From Vibrio tapetis subsp. quintayensis (GTDB lineage: Bacteria; Pseudomonadota; Gammaproteobacteria; Enterobacterales; Vibrionaceae), in assembly GCF_030409945.1 (NCBI RefSeq), contig NZ_JAUFQV010000044.1, positions 1 to 60,642 on the forward strand: a stretch of DNA of 60,642 nucleotides, read 5' to 3'. The position numbers were made by a program, and so were the translations under genes. Below, piece by piece: positions 25,801 to 35,340 of this stretch. Position 1 is the first letter of the stretch. Each line of letters starts with the position of its first letter. The notes below the pieces were generated by a model. The model did no database searches, had not been told where the DNA came from, and saw nothing but the letters and a program-made list of their open reading frames with translations.

Positions 25801-27324
25801 ATGAGCCATAACATCACCATCAAACCAGAGCACCTCCCCGTACTTCACACACAATTACTCACCATCCGTCATCAACTCATCAGCACGGAAATTCTGCCTA
25901 ATCCCTTCATTGGAAAAACCGCATGGTTGTCGATTTGCGCTCAAGCGATAGGGTATCTCGATTGGGACGACTTAACAGCACAAACCCAAATGCCCCCCAT
26001 ATCGACCAATAGCATTGTGTTTGACCCCGCATCCATTATCCCTTTCATACAAAGCGTGAGAGTCGGGGTAGGTGAGCACATCGACAACATTGAAGGGCTG
26101 TCCAGTGTCATTTTGAGAAACTTAACTGGCGAAGAGTTAAGTTCGATGGATGGCAATGAAGAGGATCGCCCTCCATTACCCACGCCACCCACTTCTTATG
26201 TCATCGAGTTAGGACCCAACACCCTGTATGCGTCCGACCTTTTAAATTGGCTCTGGCCTATGACCCAACATCATTCCGTTCATCGTATCGAACATCACTA
26301 TTTAGAACACATGAAAAAAAGGCGAGTCGGATTGAGTCAGTCACAAGCGAAAGAGCGCGCCTTGGATGTTTATCCACACTCAGGCGTGTTAGTCAGCGAT
26401 ATTTTAACCTCACTCATATCTGGAGGGTATCTAGAGATTAACGGCAAGCAAACGTCCGTGTCTTTTACACAAAAAGGACTTAACTATGTAAACCATCAAA
26501 TGACCAACGAATATGACGCAAAATGGAAAGCCTGGTTTAAGGAGTTCGCAGCTCATGTCAAAACAATCCCATACCGATACATCAAGCACGATTGGACACG
26601 CTACATCTCTTTATATTCCAGTGGGATCACCGCGATGGCCGCCGCAAAAAGTATTGAGTGGTCAGAATGCTACACCCAAGCGCATTCTGAGATCCAATCC
26701 GCCATTAAACACCAACTCGACATTGACTTACCTCTTTATCCAAAAGAACGATATCTGCAATTTACGCCGAGAATACTGCTGACACCAGCGCTGACCAGCA
26801 ACAAGATCAGTGACATTCATTTTGAATTTATCGGGCCAGACTGGGCAAAGCCAAACGGCAAGTTAAAAACAAAACGCTTTTGGCCAAACAAACGTTATGT
26901 GTCGGTGTACTTAGGCGATCGCACTAAAAGTCGAGGTTGGTACGCCACAATCCCTAGCCATATTGACTCTTTTAACGTGATCTATAAATGGACAAGCCCG
27001 TCCCATTCTTTTGCAAGCGTCACACACCACATGACTTATCAATTAGAAACCAATATGGAGTGCGCTCAAGATTGGCTGTACGGCAACGAGTGCATGAAAT
27101 ATTCCGATGCTTCGATACCAGCAATGGCAACCGATGAATACAGCTTTAACAGTCTAGATTGCTTGACGCATGGCAAGCACTTAACCGAAGACGACATTGT
27201 AGAATTAGATCGATTTAAAGCGGGCATTACATCCATTCAGATTGATGAACATGGCGTCACCATTCACGAAGAACGAACGCTAACCGCCAGCAATTCATTT
27301 GCTTGTGTTGGGATCATTTTGTAA
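25801..27324 (+). CDS. hypothetical protein, 507 aa
   Basis: Soluble, 507 residues, no signal peptide or membrane segment. The N-terminal segment FIGKTAWLSICAQAIGYLDWDDLTAQT is the only block that looks conserved. A winged-helix-like stretch may lie near residues 170-220 (PHSGVLVSDILTSLISGGYLEI). Its leader carries hairpin repeat A. Ribosome site AAAAAGGATAAAAAG. Probably a plasmid-borne protein of unknown role. Confidence 0.75.
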   Translation: MSHNITIKPEHLPVLHTQLLTIRHQLISTEILPNPFIGKTAWLSICAQAIGYLDWDDLTAQTQMPPISTNSIVFDPASIIPFIQSVRVGVGEHIDNIEGLSSVILRNLTGEELSSMDGNEEDRPPLPTPPTSYVIELGPNTLYASDLLNWLWPMTQHHSVHRIEHHYLEHMKKRRVGLSQSQAKERALDVYPHSGVLVSDILTSLISGGYLEINGKQTSVSFTQKGLNYVNHQMTNEYDAKWKAWFKEFAAHVKTIPYRYIKHDWTRYISLYSSGITAMAAAKSIEWSECYTQAHSEIQSAIKHQLDIDLPLYPKERYLQFTPRILLTPALTSNKISDIHFEFIGPDWAKPNGKLKTKRFWPNKRYVSVYLGDRTKSRGWYATIPSHIDSFNVIYKWTSPSHSFASVTHHMTYQLETNMECAQDWLYGNECMKYSDASIPAMATDEYSFNSLDCLTHGKHLTEDDIVELDRFKAGITSIQIDEHGVTIHEERTLTASNSFACVGIIL

Positions 27325-27341
27325 CCACAGTAACAACACTC

Positions 27342-27384
27342 ACCGCTCAGTTTTGCTGCTAGCGACAATTTGCGTTACATAAGG
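27342..27384 (+). repeat. gene-leader hairpin repeat, copy B
   Basis: CCGCTCAG-TTTTG-CTGCTAGCG, then ACAATTTGCGTTACATAAGGAAA, ending at the ribosome site of the gene at 27395. Nearly identical to copies C and D. Confidence 0.65.
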
Positions 27385-27394
27385 AAATACCACC

Positions 27395-28021
27395 ATGTCA
27401 ATCAAAGACAAAATCAAGACGAACTTTTTCAAGTTAATCCGTACCACAAAGCCATCATCCCCAGAAAAACACCCTCAATCAAATTTGCTCCAACCCCCAA
27501 AGTTTGAGGCAAGCAGATATTTAAATGCGGTTATCGTAAACACCCCATCCTACCTATTTCGTCTTTTCAAAAAAGCAGGGGATGGGTATACACACAACAA
27601 CATAATTTTTCCCAGTGAGGCAGAAACGGTTTTAAGACTGACGTCCTATTATTGTACTTTGCGCCATGTACCCCTTCATCTCGTGAATATGAGACGACCG
27701 CGCCATTTCAATAAACAGCAAAAAGAGAGCATCTTTTCTAAAACCAAGGCGCATGAGCGCTATGAAATGCTCTCCGGCTACATCGAAAAGATTGACGATA
27801 CTTTTAAGAGTCACATACCTTACAGTGACGCAGCATTTGACATCCTTGACTATATCACCCGACACCCTATGTACGAGGCAAGGCAGAATATTCTCATTAT
27901 TCAACACTACAACAATGATCAATGCCCCGAATGGTTTTGTGAGTTCATTGACGATATCACATCATTAAATCGATTTTGCTATGGCAGTGTTTTATTTATC
28001 GATTCGAGCTTTGAGCCGTAA
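27395..28021 (+). CDS. hypothetical protein, 208 aa
   Basis: Soluble, 208 residues, basic N-terminus. No recognised domain. It begins MSIKDKIKTNFFK, and the next gene begins MPLKDKFKKTR; the similar starts and shared leader repeat suggest related 5' ends. Ribosome site AAGGAAATACC lies inside leader copy B. Confidence 0.68.
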   Translation: MSIKDKIKTNFFKLIRTTKPSSPEKHPQSNLLQPPKFEASRYLNAVIVNTPSYLFRLFKKAGDGYTHNNIIFPSEAETVLRLTSYYCTLRHVPLHLVNMRRPRHFNKQQKESIFSKTKAHERYEMLSGYIEKIDDTFKSHIPYSDAAFDILDYITRHPMYEARQNILIIQHYNNDQCPEWFCEFIDDITSLNRFCYGSVLFIDSSFEP

Positions 28022-28073
28022 ACCAACAAATTAGTCCACACAGATTTTACTTCTACTTTCCCTTAACTCCCAC

Positions 28074-28120
28074 ACCGCTCAGTTTTACTGCTAGCGGCAA
28101 TTTACGTTATATAAGGAGCA
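28074..28120 (+). repeat. gene-leader hairpin repeat, copy C
   Basis: CCGCTCAG-TTTTA-CTGCTAGCGG, then CAATTTACGTTATATAAGGAG, ending at the ribosome site of the gene at 28126. Confidence 0.65.
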
Positions 28121-28125
28121 CCACC

Positions 28126-28626
28126 ATGCCACTCAAAGACAAGTTTAAAAAAACGAGGCACACTGTCAGAAGCCAGTACCCTTTTATGACAATAGCCCTA
28201 TTGACCCGTGATATAGCATGGTTAATTTTTTTATTTTATAGTCCATTCATCCTACTCAGGGTGCATAACAATTTGTATCAAACTACACTAGAAATTGTCT
28301 TTATCATTACGTACTCAACGTTCTTAGCTTGCGCTCTAAACAAACAAAAAGGAAACAGCATTCACGCCTCACGCTTTCACCGATGGCTATCAAAAAAGAA
28401 AAATGTGAAAGCGCTTACTAGAACCAGCATTGCAACACTAAGAAACGCCCTTTGTCACTTTAGTGTATGTTCAGTAATCACGGCATCAATAATCGCAATA
28501 CCGTTATTCTCATTACCTATTCAGATGTGGACGTTATTTGTAACATGGGCGTTTTCTTGTATCTGGACTTACGCACTGATTGTCAGTGTTGTTCATATCT
28601 ATATCGGCTCATGCAAAAAACCATAA
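28126..28626 (+). CDS. hypothetical membrane protein
   Basis: 166 residues with two pairs of membrane helices (about 25-45, 52-70, 110-130 and 135-158) separated by a basic loop (RFHRWLSKKKNVKALTRT). It converges with the minus-strand gene ending at 28583, overlapping it by 44 bases. Unknown function. Confidence 0.65.
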   Translation: MPLKDKFKKTRHTVRSQYPFMTIALLTRDIAWLIFLFYSPFILLRVHNNLYQTTLEIVFIITYSTFLACALNKQKGNSIHASRFHRWLSKKKNVKALTRTSIATLRNALCHFSVCSVITASIIAIPLFSLPIQMWTLFVTWAFSCIWTYALIVSVVHIYIGSCKKP

Positions 28627-28996
28627 AATAGCCGACAATCAAAATTGAAGCCGACACTCCCCACTGAAACCAATGCTCGCCATAAAAAGCAATTTTTGTT
28701 TGAGTAAAAGTACGAACAATCCCTTCATTTGCCCAATAGTCTAAAAACGGAGTTAACATGCTCCACAAAGCAACAGCAAATATAGGGTAAGTAAAATCTA
28801 AAATATCAACATCCATACTGAACCTTGCATACAATACCCCTGCAAGAATAACAGACCATACAATAAAGGATGTGACAGCACTCACCGCCATCTCAAAGGG
28901 TACTTCTGCAGTCTTGCCCACCCACATAACCATACCAATAAAAACACAAACAATAAGGACAAAAATCGGTTCAAGATCACCATTATGTCTTTTCAT
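28583..28996 (-). CDS. hypothetical membrane protein, minus strand
   Basis: 137 residues, four probable membrane helices (about 10-27, 36-55, 66-85 and 110-130). ATG 28996 follows GAGGTG on the minus strand. It is convergent with the previous gene and divergent from traI. One of few minus-strand genes left of oriT. Function unknown. Confidence 0.6.
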   Translation of the reverse strand: MKRHNGDLEPIFVLIVCVFIGMVMWVGKTAEVPFEMAVSAVTSFIVWSVILAGVLYARFSMDVDILDFTYPIFAVALWSMLTPFLDYWANEGIVRTFTQTKIAFYGEHWFQWGVSASILIVGYFMVFCMSRYRYEQH

Positions 28997-29118
28997 TAAA
29001 GCACCTCAAAAATCCAAACGACTAATCATAATATCCACAAACTTCAATCATAACTAAACCGCCAAATGAAACAAGAAAAGGGACTGAAAGAATTTTAATC
29101 TCATTTTTCATCCTCACT

Positions 29119-29163
29119 ACCGCTCAGTTTTGCTGCTAGCGGCAATTTGCGTTGCATAAGGAA
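29119..29163 (+). repeat. gene-leader hairpin repeat, copy D (traI leader)
   Basis: CCGCTCAG-TTTTG-CTGCTAGCGG, then CAATTTGCGTTGCATAAGGAAAA, ending at the traI ribosome site. Ties traI to the regulation of the genes at 25801, 27395 and 28126. Confidence 0.7.
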
Positions 29164-29170
29164 AATACTC

Positions 29171-32100
29171 ATGCTTTCTATTAGCCCACTGAAATCCGCT
29201 TCTGGCGCCGCTAAATATTACCTAAGCGAAGAAAACCCAAAAGACTCACCGGATCTCTCGTTAGAAAAAGACGCCGGTGACAACTACTACCTCAAAGAAA
29301 AAGACCAAGAGGAGAACACCTTTTGGCATGGCAAACTCGCCATCGAAGCGGGACTGGCAGGCAAAGCCGTAGACCAACCGACCTTAGAATCGGTACTCTC
29401 AGGCAACCTAGGCGATGAAACCATTAAAGGGAAGCGGGGAAATCACAAATCAGGCTTCGATCTGACCTTTTCGGCTCCTAAAACCATCAGCGTTCTTGCG
29501 CTTGTTGGAGGAGATGCCCGCCTCATTGAAGCGCATAACAACGCCGTCAAATTTGCTTTAACAGAGCTTGAAAAAGACGTGGCACAAGTCAAAGTCACTC
29601 ATGAAAAAGGGATCCAAGAATACGAAAATACGGATTCGATGCTATTTGCGGTCGTGCGCCATAAGACCAGCCGTGAAAATGACCCACAAGTCCACTCTCA
29701 CGCTCTAGCGGCAAACATGACGCGAGACCAAGAAGGTGATTTACGGGCTTTATCAACCAGCCTAAAACAAAAAGGCGGTGTCATTAACGGCACAGGTGAA
29801 CGCATTTACAACTTCCAAAAATACTACGGTATCTTATACCAAAGCCAGCTTGCTAAAGACGTACAAGCCCTTGGTTATTCGACGCGAGGCGTCGGTAACG
29901 GTCAGTTCGAAGTCAACGGTGTCCCTCAACCCATTATTGAAACATCATCGACTCGCAAACAGCAAATTGACCAACGCACCCTAGACTTAGGCTTTGATTC
30001 ACGCGCGGCAAAAGACGTCGCCAACCTCGATACACGTAAAAGCAAAACCTACCAGAGTCATGAAAGCCTCAATAATCAGTGGCAAACTAAAGTACGCTCG
30101 CAAGGCTATGAGCCGTCTGAGTTAGTGGGAATGGCGCAGCAAGCCAAAACATCACAAGATGGGATTACGCCAGATGATGCGAAAGCCGCCATTCATAAAG
30201 CCATTGACCATTTAGGTCAATACAGCACCGCATTACACCTAGAAAAAATCATTGAACTTGCCGCATCTGATTTTACCAAAGGAGGCGTTCAAGCCAATGC
30301 GATTGAGCTTAAAGCCATCCTAGACCAACAGATAAAAGAGGGCGCGCTTATTCCTTTAGCCGATAAAGGGCAATACACCACCCAAACCCTGATTGATAAT
30401 GAGCGCTCACTCATGAAAAGCACCCAAGGACGGGCGCACCACATGCGCACCCACATTGACCCCTCGCTCTTACATCGCCTTGATATTCCAGCCAACCAGC
30501 AACAAAAGCTCACCGACCTATTTCAGTCCACCAAGCAGTTTCATGTCGTCAATGTGCACGGCTCATCACAAGGTATCGCGCAGCAACTGCTTAATGTCGG
30601 CAACCACAGCGGAAAACGAGTTCAGTTCGTCTCCCAAACCGCCAAAGCCAAATCAGAAGGCGTGGAGAATATTCAGCGCCACAGCCACACCTTAGCCGCC
30701 TGGATAACGCATCATTTTACACCTGAGCAGCGCCACACCACCCAAAGCTTGCTCCAGGGCGAAACGCCGCTCACCAACAAAGACATCTTGCTCATCGACG
30801 ACGCCAATAAGATGAGCGCCAATGAGCTGATGAGTCTCACCGACCAAGCCAAGCAATCCAACACCAAGGTGGTGATGCTGAACCGCGTCTCCAGTCGTCA
30901 AGGCTTTAAAGCCAACAACGCCATTGAACTGTACCGCAAAGGCAACGTAGAGCATCATACGTGGGTCGGTGGGAAAAGCGCCCCCACCGACATCAAACTG
31001 CATGACAACGACACCGATAGGATAGCAAGGGTCTACGCTGACTTGCCGGACAAAGCCAACACCCAAGTGATTGCCACCTCCGGCGTCGAGCAGCGGCGAT
31101 TAACCGAAGCGATACGAGGGCAGTTAAAAAACACCGGCGCCCTCTCTCGTCATGAAACCACGCTATTCACTCAAACCCCTCACTCTCTCTCCAAAGCGCA
31201 GCAACCGCTTGTCCAACACTACAAACCCGGCATGACCCTCACTCATTGGGAGCAAGGCAAACCCCAAAGTTTTGTCATTGCCAGTATCGACAAAGAGAGC
31301 AACACCATGACCGCACTCAGCAAACGCGATGGACAGTCACACCGCTTTGACCCGTCCAGTCGCGCCTTTAAGAAGATGAAAATGCAAATCAATAAACCGC
31401 AAAGTCTCAACATCGCCCAAGGCGAACGCCTTCGCACACTGGGTAAGCACTTTCCTTCTGGCTTAGAGGGCAATCAAAGTTACCTTGTCACTAACGTGGA
31501 TAAAGAACACATCACACTGGAGAATCAAGGTGATAGTCAAGGTAAGCCACAACACCTACGCCTAGAGAGTCTAAAAGACGCACCCCTGCAATACAATTAC
31601 GTTCACGGCGCCAGCCACATCGAGCAAAAAGCCCATACCTTGCTATCAGGAAAAGCCTTTACTCTGTCTAAACCCCTGATAAACGACCTCACTGAAAAAA
31701 CAGCGCGCCTGGATGTCTTCACCGACAAGCCAAACAAAGCCCAAAGCGCCCTAGAAAAAGAGCAGGTCTCCCCGTCGGCCATTGAGCGTGTCTTGCAAAC
31801 GCAAAACGTCAACGACCGCTACCTAAGCGGCGCCACCCAAGCCTTGTTAACCCAAGACGTCAGTCAGGCGCTTTCCGCCTTGGCAAAAGCGCAAAACGCC
31901 CCACTGATTGAAAAAGCGGTCAGCTTTGCCTTAAACCATTTATCTGAGCGTGAAGCAGGCTTTAGCCAAAAAGCCTTAGTGGTGGAGGCGGTACGCTACG
32001 CCTTTGAAGAAGCCGGCGGCGTTATTACCAAAGACCAGATTGACACGGAGCTTACCAAGCGCCGTGACACCCTTTCCGCGGAATACAGTGACGGCACACG

Positions 32101-34960
32101 TTGGACAACACACGCGGCACTTGAGACTGAAAAACGCATCTTGCAAAACATCACCAATGGCAAGGGCCAACATCCGCCTTTTGCGACAACCAAGCAGGTA
32201 AAAGCCTTTCTTGAGACCCAGCCTCGCCTCACTCAAGGACAACAAGGCAGCCTTACCCTGATTTCAACCACCCAAGACAGCTTTGTCGCCATTCAAGGCT
32301 TAGCCGGTACAGGGAAATCCACCATGCTCGAGTCCAACATTGAACTTATCCAATTAGCAAAACAAGTCAGCCAACAACCCGAGCAAAACGTCATTGGCCT
32401 TGCGCCCACCCACGCCGCCGTTTCTGAGCTGGAAAGCAAGGGCGTGAAAGCGCAAACCCTAGAGAGCCTACTCAGCGACGTCCGCCAAGACAACCACCAA
32501 GCCAGTGACTATCAAGGCACTTTGTTCTTTCTCGATGAAAGCTCCATGGTCAGCAACAAACAAGCCGATGAATTCACCACGTTGGTCAATGCCAGTCAAT
32601 CCAAAGCCGTGCTGTTAGGGGATAAAGAGCAGTTGTTATCTTTAAGCGCCGGTAAACCCTTTGAGCTGGCCATGCGTCAAGGTCGCCTCGATACCGCTTA
32701 CATGACCGACATCATTCGTCAGCAAAACGACCCCCTACTCAATGCCGCACAAAACACCATTGATAAGCAACCCGAAAGCGCCCTGGACAAACTCCAACAC
32801 CAAGCGCCTGATACGCAAGGCAATCACCAACATGTCATCTCCACGCTGGATGAAAACAATAAAGACCGACGCAAAGCGCAGTTAGAAGCCACTGAAAAGC
32901 TGCCCTTTGTCGTAGCAAAGGATTATCTAGCGCGCACACCTGAAACCCGCGAAAACACGCTCATCATCGCCTACACCAACCAAGAGCGTGATGACATCAC
33001 GGCCTACGTTCGTGTTGGCTTAATGAAAAACGAGGAAATCGGCAAAGAGAACATTGTCGCCACGAGATTGCGCTCCATCGGCGCGACGGGGGAAGAGCTC
33101 ACCACCATGATGCCGTACCAAAAAGGCTTAGTGCTGAGCACCAAGCCCGGTGAGTACGCCACCATTACCCACGTGGATTCAGAGCATGGTGTGGTGACGC
33201 TTGAAGACGCCAGCACAGGCAAGACAAAGCCGTTCTTACCGCGTAACCGTGACCATCGTTTCACGACGCTTTTCTCTGTATCAGAAAAGCCACTTTCAAC
33301 AGGCGATAAGATTGTCACTCGCTTTACTGATAAAAGCCGCGACATCAAAGCCAATGTGGAGTACCGCATCACCCAAGCCGGACAAGACAGCATCATGGCG
33401 CAATCAAAAAGTGGCCAAACGCTCACCATCAACCCGAATGAGTTAAAAGACAGTCATTGGGACTACGCTTACAGCCGAACCGCAGACATGGCGCAAGGGG
33501 CCACGTACCCACACGTCATTACGGCCATCAAAAGCAAAGGCGCATTAACCAACCTAAGACGTGCCGGCATTGATGTCACCCGCGCCAGCCAGCACATAAG
33601 GCTCTATACCGATAACACAACACACCTGCTCAAAAGCTGGTTATCCAAAGAAAGCCATAAAGCCAGTGCAATAGAAACCGTCAACCAAACCCCACCCCAA
33701 GCCACCACTTACTTTAACCGTAACGCCCTGCCCCATGAGGACGTTCGCTTCCAAAATAAAAGCGGTGACTTTGACTACAAGAAATTTAAGGAGCACATCA
33801 ACACGCAACTCCCGAAATACACCGAAAGCTTGGCCATGCACTTATTAGGTAAACCCAACCAATCCAAATCCGACCGCGACTATTTAACCTTTGGCATTGG
33901 CAAATCCGCCATTAAAGTGACCTTAACAGGCGAGCATCGTGGTTATTTTAAAGACTACACCACGGGCGAGAAAGGCTCGCTGATTAACCTCATCATGAGC
34001 CACAAAGATATGGGCTATAAAGAGGCCATGAAAGAAGCCCATACTATGTTAAATGAGCCAGATAAATACCAACTGGAGGAAAACAGCAAACATGACAAAT
34101 TACTCAATACCACGCCAAAGCATATTGCGCAATTTGAAGAAAGAGCCAAGGAATACATTAGTCAAAGTAAACCGATAGAGAACACACTGGCTCAAACTTA
34201 CTTAAACAAACTTGGGGTAAATCACACCCACAATGACCAGGTTAAATTCCACCCGGCGGTTTACTCGTCTGAAGACAAACTCTTCCATCCCGCCATGGTC
34301 ACCAATATTCACAACAAACAAGGCGAAACCAAAGCCATTGAAGTGACCTACCTTGACCATCAGGGAAATAAAGACAGCGCCTTAGACATTAATCCAAGAA
34401 CGCTGGGGACAAAATCCAAACAATTAACAACCTTCCATCAAGGGGAGCATTTAAACACCACCCTCATCAGCACGTCGATTGAAAACTCATTTTTAATACG
34501 CGAGCACACTCAAGGCCAAATGGACATTATTAACGTCAACCACAAGAATGACATTCAAAATATACCCACGGATGAATTAAGACAGAATGTCATTATTGTC
34601 TTAAACCAAGGCAACCACGATTTAAACCCGAACAACATCGAGAAGATTGTTGAGAACTTTAATGGTCGAGACATTCAATTCATGTCAGACGACCATTTAA
34701 AGGAGGACATTAAAACCTGCATAGATAAATTAGACCGCGATAACCGCGCGCATGATATCGAATTAAGCGAAGCCCATCCCACTCATCAAGAAAGAGAATT
34801 AGACACTCTGAACCTGGATGAGAAAAAAGAACGGGACAGTCAATCCCTTGAACACTTTGAAAGCAAATCGCCGTCACCTCAACACGAGATGGCTTTTAAT
34901 CATCCAGAGAAAGAGAGCGATTGGGAAAACAGAGAAATAGACAGAGAGTTAGAGCGATAA
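29171..34960 (+). CDS. traI: TraI relaxase-helicase with C-terminal primase-like region
   Basis: Nicks oriT and unwinds the transferred strand; 1929 residues. ATG 29171 (MLSISPLK) follows AAGGAAAA; the upstream ATG is in the leader. N-terminal MOB-F relaxase: catalytic tyrosines Tyr16-Tyr17 at the same positions as in F TraI, and metal-binding His175-Ser-His177. A degenerate helicase-like part (LLIDDANKM near 540) precedes an active-looking RecD-like helicase with Walker A GLAGTGKS ending at Ser1050 and Walker B LDES at 1121-1124. After about residue 1530 there is a primase-like region: GYFKDYTTGEKGSLI near 1590, HPAVYS...FHPAMV near 1695, and a degenerate Toprim-like core near 1764-1810. F TraI lacks this last region. 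Confidence 0.92.
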   Translation: MLSISPLKSASGAAKYYLSEENPKDSPDLSLEKDAGDNYYLKEKDQEENTFWHGKLAIEAGLAGKAVDQPTLESVLSGNLGDETIKGKRGNHKSGFDLTFSAPKTISVLALVGGDARLIEAHNNAVKFALTELEKDVAQVKVTHEKGIQEYENTDSMLFAVVRHKTSRENDPQVHSHALAANMTRDQEGDLRALSTSLKQKGGVINGTGERIYNFQKYYGILYQSQLAKDVQALGYSTRGVGNGQFEVNGVPQPIIETSSTRKQQIDQRTLDLGFDSRAAKDVANLDTRKSKTYQSHESLNNQWQTKVRSQGYEPSELVGMAQQAKTSQDGITPDDAKAAIHKAIDHLGQYSTALHLEKIIELAASDFTKGGVQANAIELKAILDQQIKEGALIPLADKGQYTTQTLIDNERSLMKSTQGRAHHMRTHIDPSLLHRLDIPANQQQKLTDLFQSTKQFHVVNVHGSSQGIAQQLLNVGNHSGKRVQFVSQTAKAKSEGVENIQRHSHTLAAWITHHFTPEQRHTTQSLLQGETPLTNKDILLIDDANKMSANELMSLTDQAKQSNTKVVMLNRVSSRQGFKANNAIELYRKGNVEHHTWVGGKSAPTDIKLHDNDTDRIARVYADLPDKANTQVIATSGVEQRRLTEAIRGQLKNTGALSRHETTLFTQTPHSLSKAQQPLVQHYKPGMTLTHWEQGKPQSFVIASIDKESNTMTALSKRDGQSHRFDPSSRAFKKMKMQINKPQSLNIAQGERLRTLGKHFPSGLEGNQSYLVTNVDKEHITLENQGDSQGKPQHLRLESLKDAPLQYNYVHGASHIEQKAHTLLSGKAFTLSKPLINDLTEKTARLDVFTDKPNKAQSALEKEQVSPSAIERVLQTQNVNDRYLSGATQALLTQDVSQALSALAKAQNAPLIEKAVSFALNHLSEREAGFSQKALVVEAVRYAFEEAGGVITKDQIDTELTKRRDTLSAEYSDGTRWTTHAALETEKRILQNITNGKGQHPPFATTKQVKAFLETQPRLTQGQQGSLTLISTTQDSFVAIQGLAGTGKSTMLESNIELIQLAKQVSQQPEQNVIGLAPTHAAVSELESKGVKAQTLESLLSDVRQDNHQASDYQGTLFFLDESSMVSNKQADEFTTLVNASQSKAVLLGDKEQLLSLSAGKPFELAMRQGRLDTAYMTDIIRQQNDPLLNAAQNTIDKQPESALDKLQHQAPDTQGNHQHVISTLDENNKDRRKAQLEATEKLPFVVAKDYLARTPETRENTLIIAYTNQERDDITAYVRVGLMKNEEIGKENIVATRLRSIGATGEELTTMMPYQKGLVLSTKPGEYATITHVDSEHGVVTLEDASTGKTKPFLPRNRDHRFTTLFSVSEKPLSTGDKIVTRFTDKSRDIKANVEYRITQAGQDSIMAQSKSGQTLTINPNELKDSHWDYAYSRTADMAQGATYPHVITAIKSKGALTNLRRAGIDVTRASQHIRLYTDNTTHLLKSWLSKESHKASAIETVNQTPPQATTYFNRNALPHEDVRFQNKSGDFDYKKFKEHINTQLPKYTESLAMHLLGKPNQSKSDRDYLTFGIGKSAIKVTLTGEHRGYFKDYTTGEKGSLINLIMSHKDMGYKEAMKEAHTMLNEPDKYQLEENSKHDKLLNTTPKHIAQFEERAKEYISQSKPIENTLAQTYLNKLGVNHTHNDQVKFHPAVYSSEDKLFHPAMVTNIHNKQGETKAIEVTYLDHQGNKDSALDINPRTLGTKSKQLTTFHQGEHLNTTLISTSIENSFLIREHTQGQMDIINVNHKNDIQNIPTDELRQNVIIVLNQGNHDLNPNNIEKIVENFNGRDIQFMSDDHLKEDIKTCIDKLDRDNRAHDIELSEAHPTHQERELDTLNLDEKKERDSQSLEHFESKSPSPQHEMAFNHPEKESDWENREIDRELER

Positions 34961-34978
34961 TAAAGGGTAGCCATAGGG

Positions 34979-35338
34979 CTACCCTTTTTTTTCGCCTGAA
35001 AGATAGGACTCCACTTTATTATTGACATCAGCCGACACCAAATTACGCATCTCCCCTGCTTCTTTTTTATTTTCATGAAAAGCCACCCCATCAAAGCTCT
35101 GTGTATGCGTTAAATTACCAGTACCTTGTATCAACCTAATGCGTCGGTACATCTCCTCCATCAACTCACGGTTTGATGGGCGATCGTCTTCTTTATCGTT
35201 TAACTTTATCTGCAATGCCAACGTCAAGAGTTGCCGAACCGCTTCCGCGTCACCCAACTTTTCTCTGTCTCTGAACGTCTTAAAATCTTGCTCCAATTTA
35301 CCTCGAATGTAACTTTGAACAGAAAAAGATTTAGCCAT
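34979..35338 (-). CDS. relaxosome accessory protein, RHH-like
   Basis: 119 residues. The N-terminus MAKSFSVQSYIRGKLEQDF followed by a helix containing DAEAVRQLLTLAL suggests a ribbon-helix-helix DNA-binding fold. The C-terminal half is helical and probably multimerises. Position next to oriT and convergent with traI fits a TraM- or TrwA-like accessory protein that binds the repeats at 35383-35458. No sequence identity to F TraM is evident. Confidence 0.6.
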   Translation of the reverse strand: MAKSFSVQSYIRGKLEQDFKTFRDREKLGDAEAVRQLLTLALQIKLNDKEDDRPSNRELMEEMYRRIRLIQGTGNLTHTQSFDGVAFHENKKEAGEMRNLVSADVNNKVESYLSGEKKG

Positions 35339-35340
35339 AA

